A stretch of DNA of 64,000 nt from Hansfordia pulvinata. Its lineage: Eukaryota > Ascomycota > Sordariomycetes > Xylariales. Location of the stretch: the NCBI GenBank assembly GCA_006538405.1, contig BJKQ01000003.1, positions 744,001 to 808,000 on the forward strand, given 5' to 3'. Position 1 is the stretch's first letter; each line of letters opens with the position of its first letter. This document shows, piece after piece, positions 44,586-54,520 of this stretch. Both the position numbers and the translations under genes were made by a program. Under the pieces are notes generated by a model. It had not been told where the DNA came from. It did not search any database and worked only from the letters and a program-made list of their open reading frames with translations.

Positions 44586-45297
44586 TTAGAAAGCGACGCG
44601 GCGGGCGTCCTGGCCACCGCCGAGGACATCGTCGACGAGACCCTTCCAGAGGTCCTTGATCATGCCGGGCTCCTGCTCAGCGGCGGCCTCGCCGTGGACA
44701 AACTTGAGCTCGACGCCGTCGATGCCCATGCCCTCCACCTCGGTCAGGGCGGCGGCGGAGACGAGCTCAGGGTTGGCGGCGACAACGTTGATCTGAGGAG
44801 TGGCGACGGGGCCATCAATCTCGTCACGGGCGTGCTGGGTCATGAAGTTGTCGGGAAGGAGGGGCATGCGGATCTGGTCGACCGAAGCGAAGGCGGGCTG
44901 CTGGGCGGTGGCCTGGGCAGGGATGACCATGCTGTCCATGGTGGCAGCGGCCGGGGCGTTGACGGTAGCGGTGGTGGCGAAGGTCTGCATCAGACGCATG
45001 GTCTGGGGGGCAGGGTGAGGCCTGTTGGAGGAGCGGGTGTAGATGCGACGCGAGTGCTGGAATACTACTTAGTGCCAGGTCCAAGGGCGGGCAGAGTCGT
45101 GTGGCAGTTATAAGACTTACCTCGCCGTCTAGGGTGCGGTCCTTGAGCAGGTCGGCATACTTGCGCGAGATGGCAGCCGAGGACTGCGAGGCGTTGATGA
45201 TGGTACCAGTGGCCGGCTTAGCCACAGCGCTGGCTGCCGTGGTGGTGATACCACGGGCGAGCTTGGTAGCGGGACCTGTAAGACGAGGGCCGGCCAT
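44586..45297 (-). CDS. Hypothetical protein with probable mitochondrial presequence
   Basis: Exons 45297-45121 and 45056-44586 with a 64-nt intron (GTAAGT...CAG, phase 0); 215 residues. I do not recognise the family. The first 45 residues (MAGPRLTGPATKLARGI, then TTTAASAVAKPATGT) have Arg/Lys and hydroxylated residues, with no acidic residue before the Asp of KYADLL, typical of a mitochondrial targeting peptide. Further blocks are SRKYADLLKDRTLDGE, HSRRIYTRSSNRPHPAPQTM, IRMPLLPDNFMTQHARDEID and VEGMGIDGVELKFVHGEAAA, ending in MIKDLWKGLVDDVLGG. No membrane segment is evident. The splice converts two open frames into one continuous, compositionally uniform protein, which supports the model. Function and precise location are unproven. 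Confidence 0.65.
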
Positions 45298-47738
45298 TCT
45301 GGTTGTCGGGTTGCGTATGTTGACTACGATGCTGAGTGGTGGGAGACGGAAGGGGGCCTGACCAAGGCGAAAAGGTGAAGCAAGCTGTGGAAGTGGGTGG
45401 GATGTGTAGGCCTGACCAAGGCGAGAGGGAGAAAGCGATGTGGCGGTGGTTGCGAGTGTACGGAGTGTAAATCGAGTTGAGGCGACGGAGAGCAGAGCAG
45501 TGTATGGAGGAGCAATTGGGAAGAGCAGATGTTGGAGATCAGAGTTTCGAGGGGAAGTGGGAAAGGGGGGAGGGCGAGGTGGGATAAATACGTGAGAGAT
45601 GGAGGTAGCACGTACGAGTATCCATGGCATGGGCATGGGCATCCTCGATACGGTACCTCTCGTTCTGGACATCCAATTCATGGCAGCTTATTATGGCAGC
45701 CCTGCCTAGGTAGTTGCGACCCATCCATTTCGCCAGGTACCGTCTCGTTGGAAGTCCGGGTTTGACGCAGTACTTGGCCGCAGACGTGGACAGGCCCAGT
45801 CCCCTCCAGCACAAGCAGTGTAGGAAGGTAAATGTACATAGCATGATGGTGCAATCTGGACGGTCCTGTCAAGTACTGCGGGTACTGGGCCGGGGCGCAG
45901 ATCTGTTGAGAAGGCAAATCGCCAAGACCGGCAGATGTCTCCGACCAACACAAGGGGTACACCCATGAGTACGGGCGGTGCCGCACGCGCACGCCTTGGG
46001 AACGCGGGCTTGTCTCGTACCTCCCGCCAGCTCGCGATACTTCATGTGCGTGCGAGCATGGCGCCTGGCCTCCTGCAACGCTACCCGGCAAATGCATACG
46101 ACTACGGCTGCCAGTGCATGCAGTGGTGTGTGGGTGTTGATTGATCGGGATTCTCTCTCACTTGCACCCTACCTATGTACACAATCCAACACCGAGGTAC
46201 GTCTCCGTCTCCCAGCACCTTATCCAGCATGCAAGAGTCAAGGCAATCTTACGAGCATGGCCATGATTATCATCACGCCACGGCCCGCCGGTCTAGTCCT
46301 CTTTCTCCCCTGGCGAGGAGTCCCAAGATACGATAGTGGCATCGGAGCAAAACCGGGTCAAGCGTGGCACTCCCCGAGCGACGCCGGGGCGCAGAGACGC
46401 CGGGGGAGTTGGGGACTGGGTTGGAAACACGAGGAGGCCTCGGGGTTACCAGAGTTGGAGGGCGAGACGGGATTCCCAGAGATTCTCAGACCGATCCCAT
46501 TCCCTCCCTGCCCAGGGTGAGGCTGGCCGTATCGCAGACGGAGGCGAATCGAATCCGTGTTGGCAGTCATCCAGATGTGCCGAGACCGGCCAAGCCCCCC
46601 TGTGTTTCCCTGAGGCTTGCGTGTACACACTCGTATCGTATCAGAGACGGAGTGCAGTGCTCGTGAATGTTCCCCGGCAACCCCGCCAAGCATCTCTCAT
46701 CCGTTGAGGAAACCGGAGCTTGGGCCCTCCAAGGCCTCCCCAGGAACTCATTGGCAGGCGCCCACAGCGACTTGGCGGTCAGGCCAGCCTGCTTCTCGGC
46801 CTTGCCCGAACTGTGCTAGCGCGTCCGCCAACAAAAACTGCCCTGAACCGTCCCACTATTTCCTTCAGATTACCGTCGCTGAGGTACTCGTACTGGCATC
46901 CCGGGCGTTGCCTCCACCGGCTCACAAGTCTCCGTACCGCGTGCTCAGCTGCGGCCGGCCTTCCACTCCGCGTTGCGAGATGCCCCCAAACGGAGAAAGT
47001 CCGTCGTCGAGCAGAGCCGGAGACCGAGAGATCGGAATTCCACGAGGCGGAAAGAACGGAAGTACGACGGGAGTCACATGGGGGACTGGAGACTAGAACT
47101 GGAAGCACCTGCCTGTTGTTCGAGAAAGTGGTCGCGCCTTGGCCACTGCTATTTTCAGCTCCGCCCAGTCTCGAGTCTCCAGTCGCCAGTGGCACAGCCC
47201 TCCTTGGGTCGCCACTCATTGCTGCTCTTTCGGATTTCATGCGACGGGCTGCCGCCACCCGCGACCGACATCAACCGCGTCGTCGGGGGCCGCCCGCAGG
47301 TCCGAGTCGGCTCCCTATCTACGAGCCTTTTCCGATTCCTTTTTCTATCAATTTATTCAACATAACAAGCTAATCTCGATGAACCGTACCTCGCCTCACA
47401 GATCGTTCATCGCGCATTCTTCGCGAATACATTGGTATACGCTTCGCTAAGGCAAATATTCGCACAACCGCCGTATCCACCACCTCAAAGGGTGATCATC
47501 TGCTATTGTGTCCGACACTCGTCGTCTGTCCACAGACCCGAACCCCAGCATACAATCCCACAAGTTTCGCGATGACCATGTCTCCAGCAAAGCAGGGCAA
47601 CGCGAAAGAGCCCCAAAACGAAATGATACAGAAAACAGAGCATCGGCAAAAGATGCCCGGTTCCCTCACAACATACGCGTCATCCCCCTGATATCTAAGA
47701 ACGACCAGATCAGCCCGCAAAACAGTTCAAAGGCCCTG
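45298..47738. other. Intergenic region
   Basis: 2.4 kb upstream of the mitochondrial-type gene and downstream of kinase-like gene B. ORFs such as 46720-47373 (+) have no motif and overlap others in opposing frames. TACGAGTA and CTAGGTAG motifs occur near 45.6-45.7 kb. Nothing else seen. Confidence 0.55.
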
Positions 47739-48701
47739 TCATTGACCCAGAGGCTGAAGTGTGTTCCTCTTGATCCACTTGGGCGGCGCTGCGGCCGATT
47801 CCAGTTCTCTGGCCGTGAACAAAGGCAAGTCAAGTTCGGTGTTGAAAAACGGAGCCTTGTGACGCGGAAAGAACGGAGGGAACCATCGCGGAACAGGGTG
47901 CCCTATCCGGCCGCCCATTCCGAAATCGATGAAGACGATTTGACTGTCCGTGTTAAGCATGGCATGGACCGAGGCGAGGTCGTTATGGCAATAGCCTGCC
48001 TGATGTATTTGTGCCAGGGCCGATTCAGAGTCCTCTTTCCGCGTGACCCATGCTTTAAGGCGAGTCTCGCCCTTAAAGAACCTGTCACTGGGGTGTCGAA
48101 TCTCTCCTGGGTTATTAGGGTCGTCTGGAATAGGATGCAGACGTTCCATCCGGAAGCCACAGACCTGCCCATCCTCGACCAGTGGCTGACTATTGATCTT
48201 AGGCACCGGAAGACCTAAGGGCTGCATCTCCGAGAGCAGATCGAACTCGTACTTGATAATGGATTTGTATACCTCTGGGGTCCAGCCTTGGTAGCCTTGG
48301 TGGCTCTCGTCGTCCGCATCCAATATGGTGTGATGCGAGAGCTTGACCACCGGGAAGGTGCTCGGCTCGTCCATGAACCGCACACAGGCAGACATTCCTG
48401 CCCCGATGAATGATGAATTCGCCCAGACATGAGCTGCGAAGGGGCTCAGCCTGACACGGCGGATGAGCGTGCCACTGCGTTCGATGATCCGGGTCAGGAA
48501 TTCAAGGCCTTTGGGTCCAGCATAGATGATTGAGTAAAGCACCCTCTCGTGCTCTACCTGTGCCTCGAGGAGATCAGGGAACTTGCTGTAGCGCCTCGGG
48601 CGCCTGAACCACCTGGCGCGACGCGCAAATGTCCTCTTGTCTGTTCCATCGAATAAATCGGTGACGAGTCCGTACGCTTCGAGGTGGAGAAGGCTTGCCA
48701 T
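47739..48701 (-). CDS. Kinase-fold (phosphotransferase-like) protein B, paralogue of A
   Basis: A single-exon 320-residue protein, homologous along most of its length to the protein at 6206-7114. Shared stretches include ACVRFMDEPSTFPVVKLSHH, LPVPKINSQPLVEDGQVCGF (A: LPVPKIDKQPLVLDGRICGF), HPSDRFFKGETR, and GYCHNDL in the catalytic loop. The presumed catalytic Asp is 241 and the DFG Asp is 259 (FIDFGMGG), so B keeps a standard DFG where A has DLE. As in A, the Asn of the catalytic loop is replaced by His (HNDLASVH). The N-terminal 75 residues diverge from A. It probably retains nucleotide binding; substrate unknown. It lies 2.2 kb downstream of the BTB trio on the same strand. Confidence 0.75.
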   Translation of the reverse strand: MASLLHLEAYGLVTDLFDGTDKRTFARRARWFRRPRRYSKFPDLLEAQVEHERVLYSIIYAGPKGLEFLTRIIERSGTLIRRVRLSPFAAHVWANSSFIGAGMSACVRFMDEPSTFPVVKLSHHTILDADDESHQGYQGWTPEVYKSIIKYEFDLLSEMQPLGLPVPKINSQPLVEDGQVCGFRMERLHPIPDDPNNPGEIRHPSDRFFKGETRLKAWVTRKEDSESALAQIHQAGYCHNDLASVHAMLNTDSQIVFIDFGMGGRIGHPVPRWFPPFFPRHKAPFFNTELDLPLFTARELESAAAPPKWIKRNTLQPLGQ

Positions 48702-50859
48702 GACTCCTGCAGATAATCCGGCCGAGGTGGTGTGGTTTGGCTGAAGAGAACGCGATGCTCACCCACCCACCCACCGCCCTCCTCAAGTTTTAAGTGGGGA
48801 TTTCGAGAATGTGGTCTGCACATTGGATGTGATCGGATAAAGCACCCTCCCACGGGGACCGCGTGCTTGCCGACGCCCGCGCTTCCGCCCTCACGACTTC
48901 ACGACTCCCCGGTGGCGCCCTGACCGACTCGCTCCCAGCGTCGTACTGCATCTCCGCTGCTGCTGCTGCTGCTACCACGCAATGCGGCGTCGTCCCATGC
49001 CAGCCATCGTCAGTTGCGCCTCGAGGACCTCGTGCCATTGGCCTGTCACCGCTCCGGCGCCACGCGCTGCGCCAATCAGCCAACTCCCTCCCCCCCCCCC
49101 CCCCCCCTCACCGTCGCCCCCTCCGTACGCGTACGAGCACCTCTTCCGGGCATTACGTGATGGCAGAGGGGCTGTCGCGGCTGCGGGGTGCATTAGCTGC
49201 CCTCTAGTCTCCCAGCACACCCCCTGTGGGCTGCCAGTCTTCGTCCGTCCATGCATCGCTGGTCCAGCACACCCACCGCGGCGCCGCCCCTTGGCCGTCG
49301 AATTCTTGTTCCTCGCGTTGCCTCGTGGTGCTGGCCTGTCCAGCATGATTCCAGCCATACTCTCTCTGGTCAGTAAGCTTGACCGGTAAGACGGCGCATA
49401 AGGCCGTCTACGCGTTAACAGCGCCGGTCCCGAGCAGACAATGCGCAGGCTACGTAATAGCTGCCTAGCTTCCACCAGATGTGCTAGGATAGCTGCTGCT
49501 GCTGCTACTACGAGGACCACTACGAGCTCCAACACCGGCAGGGTGGCCGTCTGATATCAACCTGTCGGATCGGCTGGCCTCCCGTCGTGGAGCCAGCCGG
49601 TTGCTGAAGGGTGGGGGCCTGTGACGAATCGCCGCGCCGCCATTCGCCCGGCGCCGTCCGGGATGCTTTGGACGATGCACACCATCATGAAGCCACCCCC
49701 AGGGCAGGTCGCAGCGCCCGTCGTGCTCGATGATGTATGTTGGCCATCGCTCGGTCTCGTGGCCGGTTCGTAGTGGTGAGACGCGTTTGCGCGCGGGGGC
49801 TCACCACGCCTTCTCCTTGAGGTCTGGGGGAGCTCCTCGTCTGCCATTGTCGATCTGCCGGGTGTGGCAGCTTATCTTCAGTGCTCTGCCGTTGCCAGAC
49901 GAACTGAGACTCCCCCAAACCAAGAGATAGAAAGAGGCCATAAGCGCGCACATGACTCTTGAACCCCTTGTGCCAAGCGGCCTAGACTCGCGCAGCAAAG
50001 CAACCCCAAGCCCAATTTCTCACCCGAGGTGAGCGAGAGACTTGTCTCGACTGAGAGCATCTCGTGGAATGCTGGGGCCTCACCGTGTCATTCGTGCAAA
50101 GCCCCTCGAGCTGCCATCCCTGATAAAAACGATCACTCGTGCCCCTCACATCCCGAGGTACCTGAGTTGTCAGCATCGCGACCCCGCAGTTGCCGCTCGC
50201 ATCGCTCGCGACCCGGCCGTCCGATGGGCCGCCTGACCGCTGCGTTGTGCCGCGCGTCATGCCTCAGCCCGGGCGCTGCGAGGTCGCGGCAAGAGCTTGC
50301 CGGGTCTACTCGTATGCTGCGTCGTAGAGTGTTGCGTCACCCTGTTTACTAATCTCGACGGGCGCGACAATTCTTCTGTAAGCCTTCGAAAGAGGAGGCG
50401 CGTTTGGCACTCGTACGTCCAACATCTGACACCCGACACCGAACCACAGATCTCTAACTGGGGACATGCAGGTACGCGGTGTGCTAGACTCGTGTGAGTC
50501 TCACTGCGTGTGCGGAAGCTGTTAAGTCATGGCAGCCTAAGAGTCTGATTTTACGTGATCACGCATCAAATCTGTGATGATATCTGTCGCTTCACGTTTC
50601 TATAAGAGCGCAATCATCCCGCAGACGCTCTGTCTAAGAGCACGCCGGCGAGTATAGTTCAGGTCTCCTAATTTCCTTTACCAACATTGTGGCGAGGGTA
50701 CAGAAACTGAAGCATAGTTCAAGTGCGAGAGCAACAGAGTCCATGAACCCTAACCAGCTTCGTCACTAAACCCTTTTCAGTCTCCCGTTCCTACCTGATC
50801 ACATGCCGTTGTGACACGATTTGGCCCTGGACTCGCGTCCGCCAGCCTTGGACATGGTT
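48702..50859. other. Intergenic region
   Basis: 2.2 kb upstream of kinase-like gene B and downstream of BTB B. It holds short GCT repeats (about 48957-48972 and 49492-49506) and a C18 tract (49090-49107). No supportable gene. Confidence 0.55.
49090..49107. repeat. C18 homopolymer
   Basis: Eighteen consecutive C in a C-rich stretch. Confidence 0.85.
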
Positions 50860-52018
50860 TTAGTTGTGCGTGGCTGCGTACCCACATTTGGCGCATTCAA
50901 ATGTCGAATAGTACCCCAGCTCGTCTTCTTTAAAGATGAACAATACACTAGTGCAGCCATCCTTCCAGCATTCTTGCTTCCTGTCAAGCAGGCTGTCACA
51001 GTGCTTGAGATCTGCTTTCAGACTATGCAATTGCAAAAGTCGATTCTCACTCTCCTCTTGGTACATCGCGCACTGTTTGTCAACAACGTCGATCTCCGCT
51101 TGAAGTTCATCTGCATCTAAGTTCTTCTTGACATTGTCGTCCCTGAGCGCCTTCATCTCCACGGCCCAGGCCTCGACGAAGCCGAGCCAGAACTCGGGGG
51201 GCGCGTGCAGGTCCTCGAAGCGTCGGGGGATATCGACCTGGTACGAGCCCGCGAAGTGGCCCATCAGGTGCATGAGCTCCTTGTCGCCGGTGACTAGGTC
51301 TTTGAAGATGAGGTCCCAGGCGACGAAGTAGTCAGGGAAGGACCAGGCCCTGTCCAGGGCAATGTGCAGCGACGCGTTGCGGTCGAGGCAGTGCTTCACG
51401 TTGGCGCGCGCCAGGCGGCAGAGGTCCGGAAGGTCGTAGTAGTCGGCGATGGAGTTGACGTGGATGTGGGCCACCAGATCTGCGTGGTTGGGGTAGGACA
51501 GGAACTCTTCGACCGTCTCGAGGGGTTGTGTGCTGCCCTGTGGGAGTCCATTCGCCGCGATGTTGGCTTGGGCCTCGCCTTGAGTGCCGCCAGTGGTGGT
51601 CTCCTCATCGGTGGTGCTGTCATCACTGGGAGTGGCCTTCTCGGAACCTGTTTCGGTCGTCTCCTTTAGCAGCAAGACAGTCTGCACATCGTAGTCGCCG
51701 CAGTAAATAAAGTCGAGCATAAGCCGTAGTGACTCTGGCTTGAAGTCGACCGACAGTCGGCGATCGTCGGATTCCTTTGGCCTGAGTTAGTTGACAAGCC
51801 ACCTGCAAGGTGAGGCGCGGAGAACCCACTTGGAAATCGCCTAGCATGGCTCTTTTGATGACGGGCGACTGGGGGCAGACTACATTATGGTGGACCTTGA
51901 ACTCCTGGCCTTGACAGACTAGCGTCATGTCGCTGTATTCGCCCGACTCGAGAAGCATGGGCAGGAGGCTAGCCATCATAGGGTTCTTAGGAGCGGTCGA
52001 GTCTGATGGGTCTGCCAT
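50860..52018 (-). CDS. BTB/POZ domain protein B with C-terminal Cys4 motif
   Basis: Exons 52018-51830 and 51774-50860 with a 55-nt intron; 367 residues. The BTB domain reads LLESGEYSDMTLVCQGQEFK then VVCPQSPVIKRAM in exon 1, and RRLSVDFKPESLRLMLDFIY in exon 2. Then come a Thr/Glu-rich spacer, the helical block VNSIADYYDLPDLCRLARAN, TGDKELMHLMGHFAGSYQVD, and PPEFWLGFVEAW before a long coiled coil (about 275-325). The C-terminus has C-x4-C (ECWKDGC) and, about 20 residues later, CAKC, a plausible single zinc site. Exon 1 is 189 nt, identical in length to that of BTB C. The acceptor AAAG|GAATCC is weak but is the only one that keeps phase 0, and it matches TTAAG|GAATCT in BTB C. Function unknown. 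First of a head-to-tail trio. Confidence 0.82.
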
Positions 52019-52823
52019 GCTGCTGGAGGGTTTTTGTCGTGTGCTAGAGGAGGTTGTGAGGAAAAGACGTCTGGGTTTGTGTGGATGGAGTTGAAGATTG
52101 AAGACAGTGGAGGGAGCAAGCCCGGTCTACCCGGTGCTCCCCTTACCTAACATTACCAGGTAGGTAGGTAACAAGTAAGCAAACGGCAGGCACGAAATGA
52201 ACCAAAAGCGAGACCTCTTTCCGCCTTTGCGCCTGCACAATCTAATCCAGGTACTAGGAGAGTCTGCCCAGTGCCGGCCTGATACTTACCTCGAATGTAT
52301 TGATACCTGACATTGGCGGCCAAGGGAGAACTGATGAATCGCTTCCGTCCCCGGCTGTCAAGCCGTTTCAGATCCGCCTTTGCCGCTGGCTACAAATCCG
52401 GACGCATCACTGAAAGTGCGAGATCAAGGCATCCGAGCTGGACTTCGGGATGGCAGTCGAGCGCCACACGTGCCGGAGGCTCGAAGGTTCTGCGCTGGCA
52501 AGTCTATCGCGATGATATTGCACATGAACCGTTCGTCGTTATTCACGAAGAGAGCATTGGCTGCTGAAGGCTGAGTGGTATATTCTCTCGTGGATATGCG
52601 CCACGGTGTAGTTTTCCAGATGCGTAGAAAACAGAGGAAGCTAATTACATGACCGATCGTAAAAACAGGCAGGATGAATTCTCTGCTTTATTTCATGAAG
52701 CATCTTGGAGTGTCAACTTCCGCTCTTCTTCTGGATCCCCATGCTAGTGACGTCTGCCCCTAGCTTCTCTCTACCAAGATTCAAACCTAGCGCCCTTGCT
52801 CTTTTAGACCCTGGCGAGACTTT
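52019..52823. other. Spacer between BTB B and BTB C
   Basis: 805 bases with the BTB B promoter and BTB C 3' end. It contains a CTTACCTAACATTACCAGGT tract near 52143. No gene seen. Confidence 0.55.
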
Positions 52824-53938
52824 TCAAGTACTGAAGCGGCACTTGCATCTGTCGCATTTGAGAATCAAACTCAGTTCCCCCGGGCTTGTGCTTTGATTGG
52901 ACTCGATGTGGCACCCGTGCCTGAAATGGCACTGCACGTTGTGACGAGCCTCTGTCTTGGCCGCGAGACTGATCACGTCGTTGCAATGAGCGAGATCTTT
53001 CCTCAGAAGCCCGTTCTCCTCCTTCACGAATCTGACTAGGTCGTCTTTCTGATCAAGTGAGCGGCGGATTGCCGCCAACGAGGATTTCAGATGGCGATGT
53101 CTCTCGCTGCTGGCCTGGGAGTATGCCAGCCAGAACTCTGGAGGCATATTCATGTGCTTGACCTGCTGAAGGATGTTCAATTGGCGAGCACCCGCAAACT
53201 TGCCCATGTTTCTGATCAGATCCTTGTCTCCGGTGATTGTGTCTTCGAAAATGAGTCGCCAAGCAAAGAAGAACTCATCGAATGAACACGTCGCCTCTTT
53301 GTCTGGGCCTGTCTGGTTGCGCCATTCCCGCTGAACACAGGCACCAATGTTCCTCCGCGTCAAACGGCCGAGTTTAGGGACATCATAGTAATTCGCGATT
53401 GCGTTGACCAGCAGATGGGTCTTCAACTCTGCGAACTTGAAGCCAGATTCAATAGAGGGAGCTGGAACTTTGCCTTCCTTTTCGTTCAGAATGGCATTCG
53501 CACCTGCCCCTTTTGCGTTGTTCTGATGTTGAGAGCCATCGGCAATTGGGCCTTTGCAGGTTCTCTTATGGGCTTCCGGGACAGGCTGGGTCGCGGATTT
53601 CGCAAGGTATTTGCTGCCATACATAAAGTCGAGCATGAGTTGAACCGTCTCAGAATCGAAGGCGACCGAAAGTCTTTTGTCCTTAGATTCCTTAATATTG
53701 GTCAGCGCAAGGCCGGCGAATGCATTCACGAGCCGTCTGTAAAACATACCTGGAAACCGCCACCAACGGCCTTTTTAATGACAGGCGATTGAGGGCAGAC
53801 TACCGCCTGATGGATCTTGAACTCCTTATCCTCGCAGACAAGTGTCATGTCGCTAAAATCGCCAGATTCGAGTAGCGTTGGGAGTATGCCTGCCATGGGC
53901 GCGATCTGGCCGCCCAGATCCTCATCCCAAGCAGACAT
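52824..53938 (-). CDS. BTB/POZ domain protein C with C-terminal Cys-rich motif
   Basis: Exons 53938-53750 and 53690-52824 with a 59-nt intron; 351 residues. Closest to BTB B: LLESGDFSDMTLVCEDKEFK and VVCPQSPVIKKAV in exon 1, KRLSVAFDSETVQLMLDFMY in exon 2. Middle blocks are VNAIANYYDVPKLGRLTRRN, FAWRLIFEDTITGDKDLIRN and MPPEFWLAYSQASSERHRH, then a coiled coil. The tail carries QCHFRHGC (C-x5-C) and KCDRCKC, which parallels the two cysteine pairs of BTB A and B. The intron lies at the same codon as in the paralogues. It is on the same strand as B, with 805 bases between them, consistent with tandem duplication. No function known; likely a protein-interaction adaptor. Confidence 0.82.
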
Positions 53939-54520
53939 GCTGAAAGCCTCTCCAGGTGTGTTATCGTGATACCGGGGTGTTGTCTTGAGGTGTGGATGAT
54001 GAAGTGTTAAGGTGGCCGGAGGGGATGAGTGTGTGAAAGATGGAGGAGAGATGAAGAAATAGTTGACATTATCTCCGACAGGAAAAAAGAGAGATGTGGG
54101 TGAGGGGGAAAGCAGAATACAATTGCCCGTGCTGGATCAATGGCAACCCTTCGAATTGTGGGCTTGCCCTCGGCATGGCGGGCATGGCGCCCGATCCCGA
54201 GAGCTCTCCTTGTCTGTCACACCACGCATTGAATGACTGCGCTTTCCGTTGATTGATGGGCTGGCGGATGGCAACCATCGCTCCTTCCTTCTGTGTTTCA
54301 ACAACTTGACGTCGGGTGACTGCCAATCTTAGGTAGTTAAGGACGTGTCCGTTGTTCGCGATACTGGGTCTGGCTTCTCGGAGTTGCTAGGTATGAACTG
54401 TTGTCTATCTCGACCCCAAACATCTCCATACCACGGCTATCGGATACTTTCTTCTCTCATCACCTTCGTACCGCATCTTTCCCACCCCGCGCCACCACCT
54501 GCCCAGAAAGCGACAGCGAC
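53939..54520. other. Spacer between BTB C and BTB D
   Basis: 582 bases holding the BTB C promoter and BTB D 3' end. No gene seen. Confidence 0.5.

Noticed and set aside
52755..52775. tRNA T-arm-like GGTTTGAATC on the minus strand
   Set aside because: It can form a weak hairpin, but no other arm is present and it lies just past the BTB C stop codon.
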